A stretch of 64,000 nucleotides of DNA from Phytohabitans kaempferiae (GTDB taxonomy: Bacteria > Actinomycetota > Actinomycetes > Mycobacteriales > Micromonosporaceae), in the NCBI RefSeq assembly GCF_042433955.1, contig NZ_JBHLUH010000060.1, positions 186,001 to 250,000 of the forward strand. Direction: 5' to 3'. A program made the translations under genes and the position numbers. The notes under the pieces are model-generated. The model ran no database searches. It saw only the letters and a list, made by a program, of their open reading frames with translations, and was not told where the DNA came from. Below, one piece after another: positions 1 to 8,499 of the stretch (position 1 is its first letter; each line of letters starts with the position of its first letter).

Positions 1-337
1 CGTACGGCGGCGGCGTGAACAGGATGCCGTCGGCACCGTCGGCCAGTGCCGCTCGACCGAGATCGATCACGGCATCCGGGGTGAATCCGGTGACGCCCAC
101 CACGACGGGAAAGACTCCGTTGACGTGTTCACACGCCACCCGGGCGACGTCGCGACGCTCCTGCGAGGTTTGGGCATACCACTCCCCCGACGAGCCGTTG
201 ACCAGGACGCCGTGCACGCCCAGCTCCTGGTACAGGTCGAGTTGCTCGCGCCACATGGTGAGGTCGAGGCGTCCGTCCTGCGCGAACGGGGTGGTGGCGG
301 CAGGCCAGTAGCCGCGCCACTGATCAGCGGGGATCAC
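1..337 (-). CDS. Dihydrodipicolinate synthase (DapA) family aldolase, partial
   Basis: The protein begins VIPADQWRGYWPAATTPF and continues through a GVLVNGSSGEWY segment to ADGADGILFTPPPY. These are hallmarks of the N-terminal half of the DapA/NanA (beta/alpha)8 class I aldolases, which act through a Schiff-base lysine. About 112 codons are present; the C-terminal half with that lysine lies outside the window, so the substrate cannot be assigned. The family also includes hydratase-aldolases and pyridine-related lyases. The GTG start at 337 was chosen because it overlaps the stop of the upstream racemase by 14 bp, implying translational coupling. It is the last visible gene of a long catabolic run that starts near 11129. 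Confidence 0.8.
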   Translation of the reverse strand, partial: MIPADQWRGYWPAATTPFAQDGRLDLTMWREQLDLYQELGVHGVLVNGSSGEWYAQTSQERRDVARVACEHVNGVFPVVVGVTGFTPDAVIDLGRAALADGADGILFTPPPY

Positions 338-1142
338 TGGCAGTCCTTTCGACGTTGAGGAATTGGTGGGTGGATGGGTCCTCCGGTAGTGGGGGTAGAG
401 AGGCCCACTCCGAGCGGGGCCACTGGGCCTGTCGGATGAACTCGGCCGCCGCGGGGTGGGTGCGTGACGAGCCGGACAGGCCAAGCTGGGCGAGTACGCC
501 CGCCAGACGAACCGAGAGGGATAACGGCTCGACAGCGGGGACGCCGGCCTGGCCTGCCTCGGCGAGGCGTTGCTCGACGGTTGTCCCGGCACCTTGCATG
601 GCGGTGCAGCCGAGGACGACGACGTGGGCGCCGTCGTGCTCAACCGCGGCCTGGGCCTGCTCGGCCATCCGATCCAGCAGAAGGTCCTCGTCGTCGTGGA
701 GCCGCTGGACCGGCACGTCGAGCGCGCGGGCCGAAGCGAACCGGTGCCGCAGGCCCCACTTTCTGATCTGGTCCTCGACGACCTCGATGCTGCGCGGCAG
801 GGTCACCAGCACGCTGAAGCGGCGTCCGAGCATGCACGCCACCTGGAACGACGCCTGGGCCGGACCAACGACGGGGATTTCGACGATCTCCCGGGCGGCC
901 TGCACGCCGACATCGCGCATGCAGCGCACCACCACCGCGTCCACGCCCTCGTCACGTGCGGCGACGACCCGGTCGACGACCTGACGCTCCACTCGCGCCA
1001 CGTCATACGCCGCCTCGAGCGACCGCGGCACGTCGGCCAACCGGTCGACCTCAAGCCGCAGTCCGCCAGTCGAACTGATCACGGTCGCGTCGCCGTCCCA
1101 GGTCGAGCGCAACGGGACGATGATCCGGACGCGGGTGCTCAT
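324..1142 (-). CDS. Asp/Glu/hydantoin racemase superfamily protein (copy 1)
   Basis: This 272-residue protein belongs to the two-cysteine racemase superfamily (aspartate/glutamate racemase, hydantoin racemase, maleate isomerase, arylmalonate decarboxylase). The two expected cysteines are at about C74 (VVVRCMRD) and C179 (VVLGCTAM), so the active site looks complete. The SVLVTLPRSIEVVEDQ core is identical in the neighbouring paralogue, indicating duplication. It overlaps the upstream paralogue by 4 bp and the downstream aldolase by 14 bp. Racemisation of a hydantoin or amino-acid-like intermediate, or a maleate-type cis-trans isomerisation, would both fit; the sequence does not decide between them. 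Confidence 0.82.
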   Translation of the reverse strand: MSTRVRIIVPLRSTWDGDATVISSTGGLRLEVDRLADVPRSLEAAYDVARVERQVVDRVVAARDEGVDAVVVRCMRDVGVQAAREIVEIPVVGPAQASFQVACMLGRRFSVLVTLPRSIEVVEDQIRKWGLRHRFASARALDVPVQRLHDDEDLLLDRMAEQAQAAVEHDGAHVVVLGCTAMQGAGTTVEQRLAEAGQAGVPAVEPLSLSVRLAGVLAQLGLSGSSRTHPAAAEFIRQAQWPRSEWASLPPLPEDPSTHQFLNVERTASDPR

Positions 1143-1882
1143 CGGCCGAGGTAGGACGTCGCGTCCGGATAGGTACGCCGGCTATGGCTGAGCCCCAGCT
1201 CATGCAGGATCTGCCCCATGCGGATCGTGGCTTGCAGCGGCTCGATGACCGGGATGCCGGGGTGCCCGAGCGCGGCCAGGCCGTCCCGCACCTTCCGCCC
1301 GATGCCGTCCATCGCCGTACATCCGAGGATCACGACGTGGGCGCCGTCCTCGACGACGGCGGCTTTGGCCTCCTCGGTGAGTCGCTTCACCAACAGCTCG
1401 TCGTCGTCATGAAGATGCTCGACGCCGATGTTGACCGCGCGGGCGGACGCGAACGAGTCCTTCAGCCCGTGCAGCATGACCTGGTCTTCGACGACCTCGA
1501 TGCTGCGCGGCAGGGTTACCAGCACGCTGAAGCGGCGTCCGAGCATGGCTGCCAGGTGCATGCTGGTCTGAGCCGGACCCAGGACCGGGATGCTGACCAT
1601 CTCGCGTGCCGTCGCGATCGCGACATCTCGCATGCAGTCGGTGACCACGGCGTCGGCGCCAGCACGCTCGGCGGCCATCGCGAGGTCGACCACCTCCTGC
1701 TCGACCCTGGCCACGTTGTAGGCGCATTCGAGCGTGGTCGGGCCGTTCTCGTTGATGTGCACGATGTCGACGGCGAGGTCGTCACGCTCGAACGGCGCGG
1801 TGTCGCTGGTGCGGTTGCCGGAGTGCAGCGGGACGATGACGTGGACGTTTGTCCGAGCCGAGTCGGACTGGTGCTCGGTCAT
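1139..1882 (-). CDS. Asp/Glu/hydantoin racemase superfamily protein (copy 2)
   Basis: A 247-residue paralogue of the next gene downstream. The cysteine pair is at about C83 (VTDCMRDV) and C188 (VILGCTAM). The paralogues share the SVLVTLPRSIEVVEDQ block and the DVGxEHLHDD-like segment but differ at their N termini. Stop and start overlap by 4 bp with copy 1, so the two are probably made in equal amounts and may form a heteromer or act on different enantiomers or steps; this is inference. It lies 26 bp after the amidohydrolase in the same operon. Confidence 0.82.
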   Translation of the reverse strand: MTEHQSDSARTNVHVIVPLHSGNRTSDTAPFERDDLAVDIVHINENGPTTLECAYNVARVEQEVVDLAMAAERAGADAVVTDCMRDVAIATAREMVSIPVLGPAQTSMHLAAMLGRRFSVLVTLPRSIEVVEDQVMLHGLKDSFASARAVNIGVEHLHDDDELLVKRLTEEAKAAVVEDGAHVVILGCTAMDGIGRKVRDGLAALGHPGIPVIEPLQATIRMGQILHELGLSHSRRTYPDATSYLGR

Positions 1883-1908
1883 GCTCAGTCTCCTGTCGGT
1901 GGAACGGT

Positions 1909-3168
1909 TCAGGCAGCGGTCGCCGTCGCCGAACGCTGGTCGCGCACGACCCGGCCGCCCTGGACGACGTACTGGATCCGAACGGGGTCGGCGAGTGCCT
2001 CGATGTCGTCGAGCGGATTGCCGTCGGTCAGCACCAAATCGGCGATCTTGCCGATCTCGACGGTGCCGAGATCGTCGGCACGTCCGATCAGTTCGGCGGT
2101 CGTGCGAGTGGCGGCCACCAGAGCGCGCTCATTGCCGATGACGGCCGCCTTGTAGGTGAGCTCGCGGCCGCGGCGGTCCTGGACCGGGCCGACGATGTCG
2201 GAGCCGGACGCCATCTTGACCCCGCGCTCGACCATCACCCGCATGCCCTCGTCCCGGCGGCCCTGCATCGACTCAAGCTTGGCGATCTGGGCGGGCGTGA
2301 TCCCGGCGGCTTCCCGCGCCTGGAGGAGGTCGTGCGACACCGAGAGAGTCGGGACGACAAACACACCTTCGGCTACGATCCGGTCGGCGGTCTCCTCGTC
2401 CATGTCCGTCCCGTGCTCGATACATCGCACCCCGGCGTCCAGGGCGTTGTGCATCGTCGGTTTCGTGTGGCAGTGGGTGTGAACATAGGTACCCCAGCTG
2501 CGCGCCACGGTCACGGCGGCGCGAATCTCGTCCACAGTGAACTGCACGGACTCCAGGGGGTCGGTCGGGGACAACGCACCACCCCCCGCGAACATCTTGA
2601 TCTGGGTCGCACCGCGGCGCAGCTGCTCGCGCGTCATCCGCATAACCGCGTCGACCCCGTCCACCACCTCGGGACGCGCGACCAGTCCGGGGATCGTCGG
2701 CGGCCGCGAGCCGCCGTGGTGGGCCGGCCGAAGATCGCCGTGACCGCCGGTCTGGGACAGCACTGAGCCCGACGGCAGGATGCGCGGACCGCGGACCCTG
2801 CCGGATGCCACCAGGGTGGCGAAGATCGGCTCGGTGCCACACGCGTCGCGCAGCGTCGTGAATCCCTCGTCGAGGGCCCGCCCGATGACATCGACGACCT
2901 GCAGGACGTGCTCGGCCCAGGGCAGGTCTCCGTGGGTGCCGTCACTGCCGAGCAGCGCCACGTGGGCGTGAGCGTCCATCAGGCCAGGTACGAGGGTGAG
3001 CCCGGCGCCGTCGATCACGATGCCCGAGTTGCTGGACGCCGCCGCGGCGGTACCGCTCGGCGCTACCGAGGTTATCCGGCCATCCTCAACGAGGACATCC
3101 TGCCGCTCACGGGTCGGTGCGCCGGTGCAGTCGACAACGTCGACGCCGATGATGGCGAGCGAGTTCAT
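1909..3168 (-). CDS. Metal-dependent amidohydrolase (imidazolonepropionase/prolidase-like)
   Basis: A 419-residue amidohydrolase-superfamily enzyme. Visible metal-site elements: HxH at about H67/H69 (MDAHAHV), a probable carboxylated lysine at K191 (TQIKMFAGGG), histidines in HTHCHT (about 230-234), CIEHGT (about H252), and the terminal aspartate in ASGSDI (about D324). C-terminal ADLVLTDGNPLDDI is typical of the small beta domain that closes this fold. Members hydrolyse cyclic amides, imidazolones or Xaa-Pro-type bonds. A good SD (AGGAG) precedes the ATG. It sits between GntR regulators and the racemases, so hydrolysis of a ring-opened or cyclic amide in the pathway is likely. Confidence 0.82.
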   Translation of the reverse strand: MNSLAIIGVDVVDCTGAPTRERQDVLVEDGRITSVAPSGTAAAASSNSGIVIDGAGLTLVPGLMDAHAHVALLGSDGTHGDLPWAEHVLQVVDVIGRALDEGFTTLRDACGTEPIFATLVASGRVRGPRILPSGSVLSQTGGHGDLRPAHHGGSRPPTIPGLVARPEVVDGVDAVMRMTREQLRRGATQIKMFAGGGALSPTDPLESVQFTVDEIRAAVTVARSWGTYVHTHCHTKPTMHNALDAGVRCIEHGTDMDEETADRIVAEGVFVVPTLSVSHDLLQAREAAGITPAQIAKLESMQGRRDEGMRVMVERGVKMASGSDIVGPVQDRRGRELTYKAAVIGNERALVAATRTTAELIGRADDLGTVEIGKIADLVLTDGNPLDDIEALADPVRIQYVVQGGRVVRDQRSATATAA

Positions 3169-3195
3169 GGGGCTTCTCCTGGTGGTGTTGATGTG

Positions 3196-3945
3196 TCACA
3201 GCGGGCGCGATGCGCTGGGCCAGCGCCGGATGGCATCGAGGAGGCGGTTCTCGAAGGAGGCGACGTGATCGACAAGGACCGCGCGAAGAACGGCCGCGTC
3301 CCGGCGGCCCAGCGCGTCGGCGACCCGCTCGAAGGTGGGCAACAGGCCGTCGGTGTGCTCGAACGTGGCGCCGGCGGCGTTGAGCATCCGCATGCTCTCG
3401 CCGACCAGCCGCCAGTAGAACGGCGCCAGGTACGGGTTGGCTGTCATGTCGAGGACTCGGCGGTGGAACTCGGTGTCGAGCGCGAGATCAGTTTCCACAC
3501 CCCCCTCGGCCTCGGCGGCCTTACTGACGAAGGTGTCGAAGGCTTGACACTGGGCGCGGGTCGCGTTCTTCACGGCCAGCTCGGCGATCACACCTTCCAG
3601 TCCACGCCGTGCTTCGACCAGGGCGCCGTGGTTCTCGACCTCGACGCCGGCGACGTACGTCCCCCGCCGGGGCATCACCTCGACGAGTCCGTCGTGGACG
3701 AGCAGCCGGATCGCCTCCCGCAACGGTGTCCGCCCCACGCCCAGACGCTCCATCAGCTCGCTCTCCACGAGCACGGCACCAGCACGGAGGCGACCAAGCA
3801 AGATCGCGGCTCGCAACCGCTGATACGCGAGCTCGCCCTCAGTGCGGGACGGCTCACCCACCGGCGGTGGTAGCACCGCGACCAGATCGTTGCTGATCAC
3901 CAGGTCGTCCTCGGCTGGCGTCCTCAATGGTCGGCCCCTCCTCAT
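3196..3945 (-). CDS. GntR-family regulator, FadR/FCD subtype
   Basis: Residues about 35-105 form a GntR winged helix (AYQRLRAAILLGRL ... ESELMERLGVGRTPLREAI ... GLVEVMPRRGTYV), followed by an all-helical FCD ligand domain with the D-x3-H pattern in LDTEFHRRV. FCD regulators usually bind carboxylic-acid ligands and repress the linked catabolic operon. The ATG at 3945 shares one base with the stop of the preceding GntR gene (TGATG). A TTG two codons earlier is an alternative start. It is the second of two tandem, only distantly similar GntR proteins. Confidence 0.88.
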   Translation of the reverse strand: MRRGRPLRTPAEDDLVISNDLVAVLPPPVGEPSRTEGELAYQRLRAAILLGRLRAGAVLVESELMERLGVGRTPLREAIRLLVHDGLVEVMPRRGTYVAGVEVENHGALVEARRGLEGVIAELAVKNATRAQCQAFDTFVSKAAEAEGGVETDLALDTEFHRRVLDMTANPYLAPFYWRLVGESMRMLNAAGATFEHTDGLLPTFERVADALGRRDAAVLRAVLVDHVASFENRLLDAIRRWPSASRPL

Positions 3946-4613
3946 CAATGATCGGCTGCTTCGGAGACCGTCGACGCGACGCGGCTCTGCGGGATCAGGT
4001 CCGCGATCCGGTGAGCGAACATGTCGATGTGCGCTCGCAGCTCGCGTTCGGCAGCGTCCGCGTCGCGTACCTCGAAGGCGGCGACGATGGCACTGACGCT
4101 GTCGATCATCGCGGCCGGAGAAGACCGCACGTCACCGTGACGTGCGATCGACATCTCCGCGTCGAGCTGTCGGATCAGCTCTCGCATCCGTTCGTTGCCG
4201 CAGTGTTGTGCGATCAGCCGGTGCATCGCGCCGTCGACTGCCTCGACATCCTCGGGCTCGAAGCTGCCACCCGCGCTGAGCGTGTCAACTTGTTGGCGGA
4301 GCGCGGCGAGAGCATCGGCGGGTAGGTGCTCGGTCGCCACCCGCGCGGCGAACCCTTCGAGCAGCCAACGTAGCTGGTTGATCTCAAGCAGGTCGCGGAC
4401 CGACACCTTGGTGACGCGTACCCCTTTACTCGCCATCGGGGTGAGCATCCGCTCGCTCACGAGTCGTGCGACCGCGGTGTGAAGCAGCGCTCGGCTGGTC
4501 CCCAGCCGGTTGGCCACCTCGACCTGGTTGACCACCTCGCCGCCGCGCAGCTCACCGGAGACGATCAGGCCACGCAGTTCCTGGTAGACCCGTTCCCCTT
4601 CGGTCCTCGCCAT
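3945..4613 (-). CDS. GntR-family regulator, FCD subtype (second tandem copy)
   Basis: A 222-residue GntR regulator. The N-terminal winged helix (VYQELRGLIVSGEL, VEVANRLGTSRALLHTAVARL) is followed by a helical FCD-like domain with VDGAMHRLIAQHCGNERM. The recognition helix reads GTSRALLHTA rather than the more usual GVSRTPVREAL seen in its partner, so the two probably bind different sites. It lies 36 bp after the NicX-like gene and overlaps the next regulator by one base. Two adjacent regulators of one family in a catabolic operon suggest response to two ligands or two control steps. Confidence 0.87.
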   Translation of the reverse strand: MARTEGERVYQELRGLIVSGELRGGEVVNQVEVANRLGTSRALLHTAVARLVSERMLTPMASKGVRVTKVSVRDLLEINQLRWLLEGFAARVATEHLPADALAALRQQVDTLSAGGSFEPEDVEAVDGAMHRLIAQHCGNERMRELIRQLDAEMSIARHGDVRSSPAAMIDSVSAIVAAFEVRDADAAERELRAHIDMFAHRIADLIPQSRVASTVSEAADH

Positions 4614-4649
4614 CGAGACCTCCTATGTCCGCTCAGCACCTGGCCTTGG

Positions 4650-5708
4650 TCAGGCGAGCGAGCGGCCAGGTGCGACCAAATCCGGAATCGTGAACTCGCC
4701 GCGAGAGACGATCTTCCGCCCATCGAGGTAGAAATCGTGGTTCCGAGTCGGGATGTCGCAGTGAAAGCTGGTCTCGTTCGTGCCATCTGAGTGCCCGCCC
4801 GCGCTGGCCCCGAACGCGATCATCATGTTTCCGTAGTAGCCCTCAGAGTCCATGACTCCCCCGCCTTCCCAGAAGCGCAGACCCAGCGTCTCCCACTTCG
4901 CCCGGTGCTCGTTGCCCCAACCGATGTGGGAGATGAGGTACGCCCGGTCATCGTCGGCCTGGCGGAAGAAGTCGGACAGCAGCCGGGCGTCGGCGCCCTC
5001 CCCGGTCATCGAGACGATCCGGCCGCTCTCGATGACGCATGTGATCGGCGACTGCACGTAGCGCTGCAGCGGAATGATGATGTCGCCGGCGTCGATGACG
5101 AGCGTGCCCTGGGCGGTGTAGTCCAGTGGGAAGCACGACGTGAACGCGGACGGCCAGTGGTCCCACCGGCCCGGTATGTCGCTGAAGCCCCACTGGCTCT
5201 TGCCCTTGCGGCCCTGCTTCGACATCACCAAATCGGTACCGGCCTCGGAGGTGACCCGGATCTCCTTGGCCTCGTTCATCAGCTTTCCGCCGAACTCCCC
5301 GCGCTTCTTCAGCTCCTCGGTCGGGAACAGGCGGAGCAGGATGTCCTCGGGTTCCTCGATCATCAGGGTCTTCGCACCCGCGGCGAGCGCCTCGGTGTGC
5401 GCCTTGCTGTAGATCCAGTGGGTGTCCATGCTCGCGAGCAGGCCCACGACGAGTGTCGAGGACTTCCACGCCTCGATCACGGCACGGGATTCCATCCAGC
5501 CATTCCCGGCGGGCACGGTCAGCTGCAGGAAATCCGCCCCTACCAAAGCACTCGCGGCCATCAGAGCGGACACGTAGGACTCGTTGGACTTGGTGTTGGT
5601 GAAGGCGAGGACCGAATCGCCCTTGCCGATGCCGCACAGTTCCAGGTGGGCCTTGAACATCGGGGTCAGGTCAGCGCCAACGTGCGGGTTGGTGGGGACT
5701 CTGCGCAT
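4650..5708 (-). CDS. NicX-like 2,5-dihydroxypyridine 5,6-dioxygenase / M29-like metalloprotein
   Basis: A 352-residue protein of the family that contains NicX, the iron(II) enzyme that opens 2,5-dihydroxypyridine to N-formylmaleamate; these proteins are distantly related to M29 aminopeptidases. The iron ligands known for NicX (two His and an Asp, the last in an HxD pair) have clear equivalents: H261 in ISHIGWG, and H316/D318 in SFHCDIP. Length matches NicX (about 350 aa), whereas M29 peptidases are usually longer, near 400. No signal peptide, so it is cytosolic. It lies between the ABC ATPase gene and two GntR genes, with racemase-superfamily and amidohydrolase genes downstream. The exact ring substrate is unknown. 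Confidence 0.72.
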   Translation of the reverse strand: MRRVPTNPHVGADLTPMFKAHLELCGIGKGDSVLAFTNTKSNESYVSALMAASALVGADFLQLTVPAGNGWMESRAVIEAWKSSTLVVGLLASMDTHWIYSKAHTEALAAGAKTLMIEEPEDILLRLFPTEELKKRGEFGGKLMNEAKEIRVTSEAGTDLVMSKQGRKGKSQWGFSDIPGRWDHWPSAFTSCFPLDYTAQGTLVIDAGDIIIPLQRYVQSPITCVIESGRIVSMTGEGADARLLSDFFRQADDDRAYLISHIGWGNEHRAKWETLGLRFWEGGGVMDSEGYYGNMMIAFGASAGGHSDGTNETSFHCDIPTRNHDFYLDGRKIVSRGEFTIPDLVAPGRSLA

Positions 5709-5732
5709 TGAGTGCTCTCCTCGTACTCTCGA

Positions 5733-6608
5733 TCAGTGTGTTTCTCGGACTCGAAGGCTGACGCCATCCGCTCGGAATCCGTCGGGCTTTCGCCCGCCTG
5801 GTGCCGCGGTGACCCGGGGTGACGCCTCCACAAGCTCCCGGGTGTAGTCGTTCTCAGGTCGATCGAAGATCTCAGTGGTGTCTCCGACCTCCACGATTTG
5901 TCCCCGCCGCATCACCGCCGTCCGGTCCGCGAGGTAACGGACAACAGCCAGATCGTGGGAGATGAACAGGTAGGACAGTTGTTCCTCGTTCTGCAGTTCG
6001 TGGAGCAGGGCGAGGATCTGGGCCTGGACCGACATGTCGAGAGCGCTGGTGGGCTCGTCGAGAACGATCAGGCTGGGACGGGTCACGATCGCCCGGGCGA
6101 TGCCCACACGTTGCGCCTGGCCGCCCGATAGTTCGTGTGGATAGCGGCCGAGGAATCGCTGCGGAAGCCCCACCCGTTCGAGGACGTCGGCTACCAGACG
6201 GCGCCTCTCCGCGGGACCGAGATCTCGACGCAAGTGCAGGGACGAGCCGACGATCTGCTCGGCGGTGTGCCATGGGGCCAGGGAGTCGAACGGGTCCTGG
6301 AAGACCATCTGCATCGACGGGCGGAACCGGGCCAGTGCCCGGGGCGAGAGTTCCGTGAGGTTGCAGCCGTTGAGCAGGATGTCGCCGTCGTCCGGGGGAA
6401 GCAACGACATCGCGAGCCGAGCCAACGTCGTCTTTCCCGAGCCCGACTCCCCGACCACCGCGAGCGTCGTCCCCTTGTCGAGCGTCAGGCTGACGTCGTC
6501 GACCGCGCGGACCTCCCGCGCCTTTGGCCCGCGCCCGACCTTGAACGTTTTGCGGAGCCGGCGCAGTTCCAGGACGGGCAGCTGCGGCGAGGATTGGGCG
6601 GCGCTCAT
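5733..6608 (-). CDS. Dipeptide/oligopeptide ABC transporter ATP-binding protein (DppF-type)
   Basis: A 291-residue ABC ATPase: Walker A GESGSGKT at about 53-60, Q-loop VFQDPFDSL, signature ELSGGQAQR at about 159-167, Walker B IVLDEPTSALD, and switch histidine in FISHDL. The order and C-terminal extension fit the DppF/OppF partner of a peptide-type importer. The frame is open upstream, but the ATG at 6608 is chosen because it overlaps the stop of the DppD-type gene by 4 bp and begins just before the first conserved strand. It energises the importer encoded by the four genes upstream. Confidence 0.93.
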   Translation of the reverse strand: MSAAQSSPQLPVLELRRLRKTFKVGRGPKAREVRAVDDVSLTLDKGTTLAVVGESGSGKTTLARLAMSLLPPDDGDILLNGCNLTELSPRALARFRPSMQMVFQDPFDSLAPWHTAEQIVGSSLHLRRDLGPAERRRLVADVLERVGLPQRFLGRYPHELSGGQAQRVGIARAIVTRPSLIVLDEPTSALDMSVQAQILALLHELQNEEQLSYLFISHDLAVVRYLADRTAVMRRGQIVEVGDTTEIFDRPENDYTRELVEASPRVTAAPGGRKPDGFRADGVSLRVRETH

Positions 6609-7621
6609 ACTCCGACCTCCTTGCTTCTGGTCGGACGCCCGACGCCTGGGAGTTCCGCGTCCGCGACAGGGTGGTGGCAGCGCACCAGTTGGTCGCCGTA
6701 CGGGCGGGGAGCCGGATCGTCCGCCCGACACCTGTCTGTGGCGACGGCGCACCGCGGCGCGAACGCGCAGCCCTCGATCTGGTCACCCGGCGTCGGCACG
6801 GTGCCCGGGATCGCGACCGGTTCCACACCATGTTCGAGGGCGACGGCGATGCCCTTCAGCCCTTGTGCGTACGGATGTCCCTCGCGCAGCACGTCGGCGA
6901 CCGGCCCGACGGCGACGACGCGGCCGGCGTACATAACCGCGACGCGATCGCACCAGGTGGCGATGACACCGAGATCGTGGGTGATCAACAGGCCGCCCCG
7001 GCCATCGCGGACGAGTTGGCTCCGAAGCAGGTCCAGGATCTGCCGTTGCACAGTGACGTCCAGGCCGGTCGTCGGCTCGTCCGCGATGACCAGTTCCGGG
7101 TCGTTGGCGAGCGCGATGGCGATGCACGCCCGTTGGCACAGGCCACCGGAGAGCTGGTGTGCGTACGAGCGCATGACACGCTCTGGTTCGTGGACACCGA
7201 GATCGGCCAGCAGCGCGATCCCGCGTGCCCGCGCTTGCTTGCGGGACGTTCGTTGACCGCGTCGGATCACCGCGACCAGTTGCGACCCGACGGTGAAGAC
7301 CGGGTCGAGGGCCAGCCGCGGGTTCTGCGGAACGAATCCCATCCGGGTGCCCCTCAGGTCGGCGTAGGCCCGCGGTTTGTCGAGTTCGGTGCCGTCGAAC
7401 ACGACGGAACCGGATACCCGTTGGGCCCCGTGCGGGAGCAACCCGAGCACCGCTCGGGCGGTGAAACTCTTGCCCGCGCCGGTCTCGCCGACCACGCCGA
7501 CGAGCTCACCGCGGCCAACTTCGAGTGCGACGTCGCGCAGGACCGGCACATCGCCGCCGGCTCCGCGCACGGTCACCGAGACGTCGCGCATCTCAAGCAG
7601 AGCGCTGTGACTGTCGCTCAT
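6605..7621 (-). CDS. Dipeptide/oligopeptide ABC transporter ATP-binding protein (DppD-type)
   Basis: A 338-residue ABC ATPase with Walker A GETGAGKS (about 45-52), signature QLSGGLCQR, Walker B LVIADEPTTGLD and ITHDLGV switch. The C-terminal CAFAPRC segment with spaced cysteines (GCAFAPRCAVATDRC) is the oligopeptide-transporter C-terminal domain found in DppD/OppD. It overlaps the genes on both sides by 4 bp, as expected for stoichiometric synthesis of the two ATPases and permeases. Confidence 0.93.
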   Translation of the reverse strand: MSDSHSALLEMRDVSVTVRGAGGDVPVLRDVALEVGRGELVGVVGETGAGKSFTARAVLGLLPHGAQRVSGSVVFDGTELDKPRAYADLRGTRMGFVPQNPRLALDPVFTVGSQLVAVIRRGQRTSRKQARARGIALLADLGVHEPERVMRSYAHQLSGGLCQRACIAIALANDPELVIADEPTTGLDVTVQRQILDLLRSQLVRDGRGGLLITHDLGVIATWCDRVAVMYAGRVVAVGPVADVLREGHPYAQGLKGIAVALEHGVEPVAIPGTVPTPGDQIEGCAFAPRCAVATDRCRADDPAPRPYGDQLVRCHHPVADAELPGVGRPTRSKEVGV

Positions 7622-8499
7622 CGACTCCTCCTCCGCCGCGGGTCCGCCCAGCGGGACAGGGACTCTCCGATGAGCGTGAAAGCCAGAGCCAGCAACACGA
7701 TCGCCAAGCCGGGGAACACCGAGGTCCACCAGATCCCGCGGGTCAGGCCCTCGGTCCCCGTCGAGATCATGTAGCCCCACTCGGGCAGTGGCACCGGAAC
7801 GCCGACGCCGACGAAGCCGAGCGCCGCGGCCAACAGAATCGCCCACGCTGCCGAGGTCGCGGCCTGGGTGTAGATGACTCCCAGGTTCGCGGGCAGCACG
7901 TAACGCCGCATGATCTGAAACTCGGTGAAGCCCGAACAGCGCGCCGCCTCGACGAACATCCGGTCACGGATGGTCCGGGTCTGCTCGCGGACCAACCGGA
8001 CGAAGGTCGGCGCCGACACGATTCCGATGACGATGCCCGTGATCCAGATACCTCGACCGAACGCACCCAACACGGCGATGGCGAGAACGAGGAGCGGGAA
8101 AGCCTGGAAGACATCAAGCAGTCGGGAGATCACGGTGTCCGTGGCGCGACCCCGGTAACCCGCGAGCAGACCGAGCGGTACGCCAACGACCAGAGCGACC
8201 GCGATCGCGATGAGGGCGATCAAAAGGTCGTAGCGCGCGCCGTAGATGACCCGGGAGAAGATGTCGAACCCGCTGCGATCGGTGCCGAAGATGTGCCCGT
8301 CCGTACCCGGCGGGAGGTACTGGTCGGGGAGGTTGGCCTCCAACGGATCGAACGGCAGATACAGCGGCGCGAGCAGGGTTGCGAGCAGGACGGCGGCAAG
8401 GATGCCGACGCCCAGGGCCAATCCCCAGGCACCCGTCCCACGGAGAGAGCGTGGCGTGCTCGGAGGCGCCGTGGCTGCGGCGATCACTTGACCACTCAT
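7618..8499 (-). CDS. Peptide-type ABC transporter permease (DppC-type)
   Basis: A 293-residue inner-membrane permease with an N-terminal membrane segment (about 24-46), the DppC-type GTDRSGFDIFSRVIYGAR motif, and about five further hydrophobic segments. The EAA coupling loop (FVEAARCSGFTEFQIMRRYVLP) faces the ATPases. It is 4-bp coupled to the DppB-type gene upstream and the ATPase gene downstream. A cytoplasmic, highly basic tail (ADPRRRRSR) ends the protein. Confidence 0.92.
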   Translation of the reverse strand: MSGQVIAAATAPPSTPRSLRGTGAWGLALGVGILAAVLLATLLAPLYLPFDPLEANLPDQYLPPGTDGHIFGTDRSGFDIFSRVIYGARYDLLIALIAIAVALVVGVPLGLLAGYRGRATDTVISRLLDVFQAFPLLVLAIAVLGAFGRGIWITGIVIGIVSAPTFVRLVREQTRTIRDRMFVEAARCSGFTEFQIMRRYVLPANLGVIYTQAATSAAWAILLAAALGFVGVGVPVPLPEWGYMISTGTEGLTRGIWWTSVFPGLAIVLLALAFTLIGESLSRWADPRRRRSR

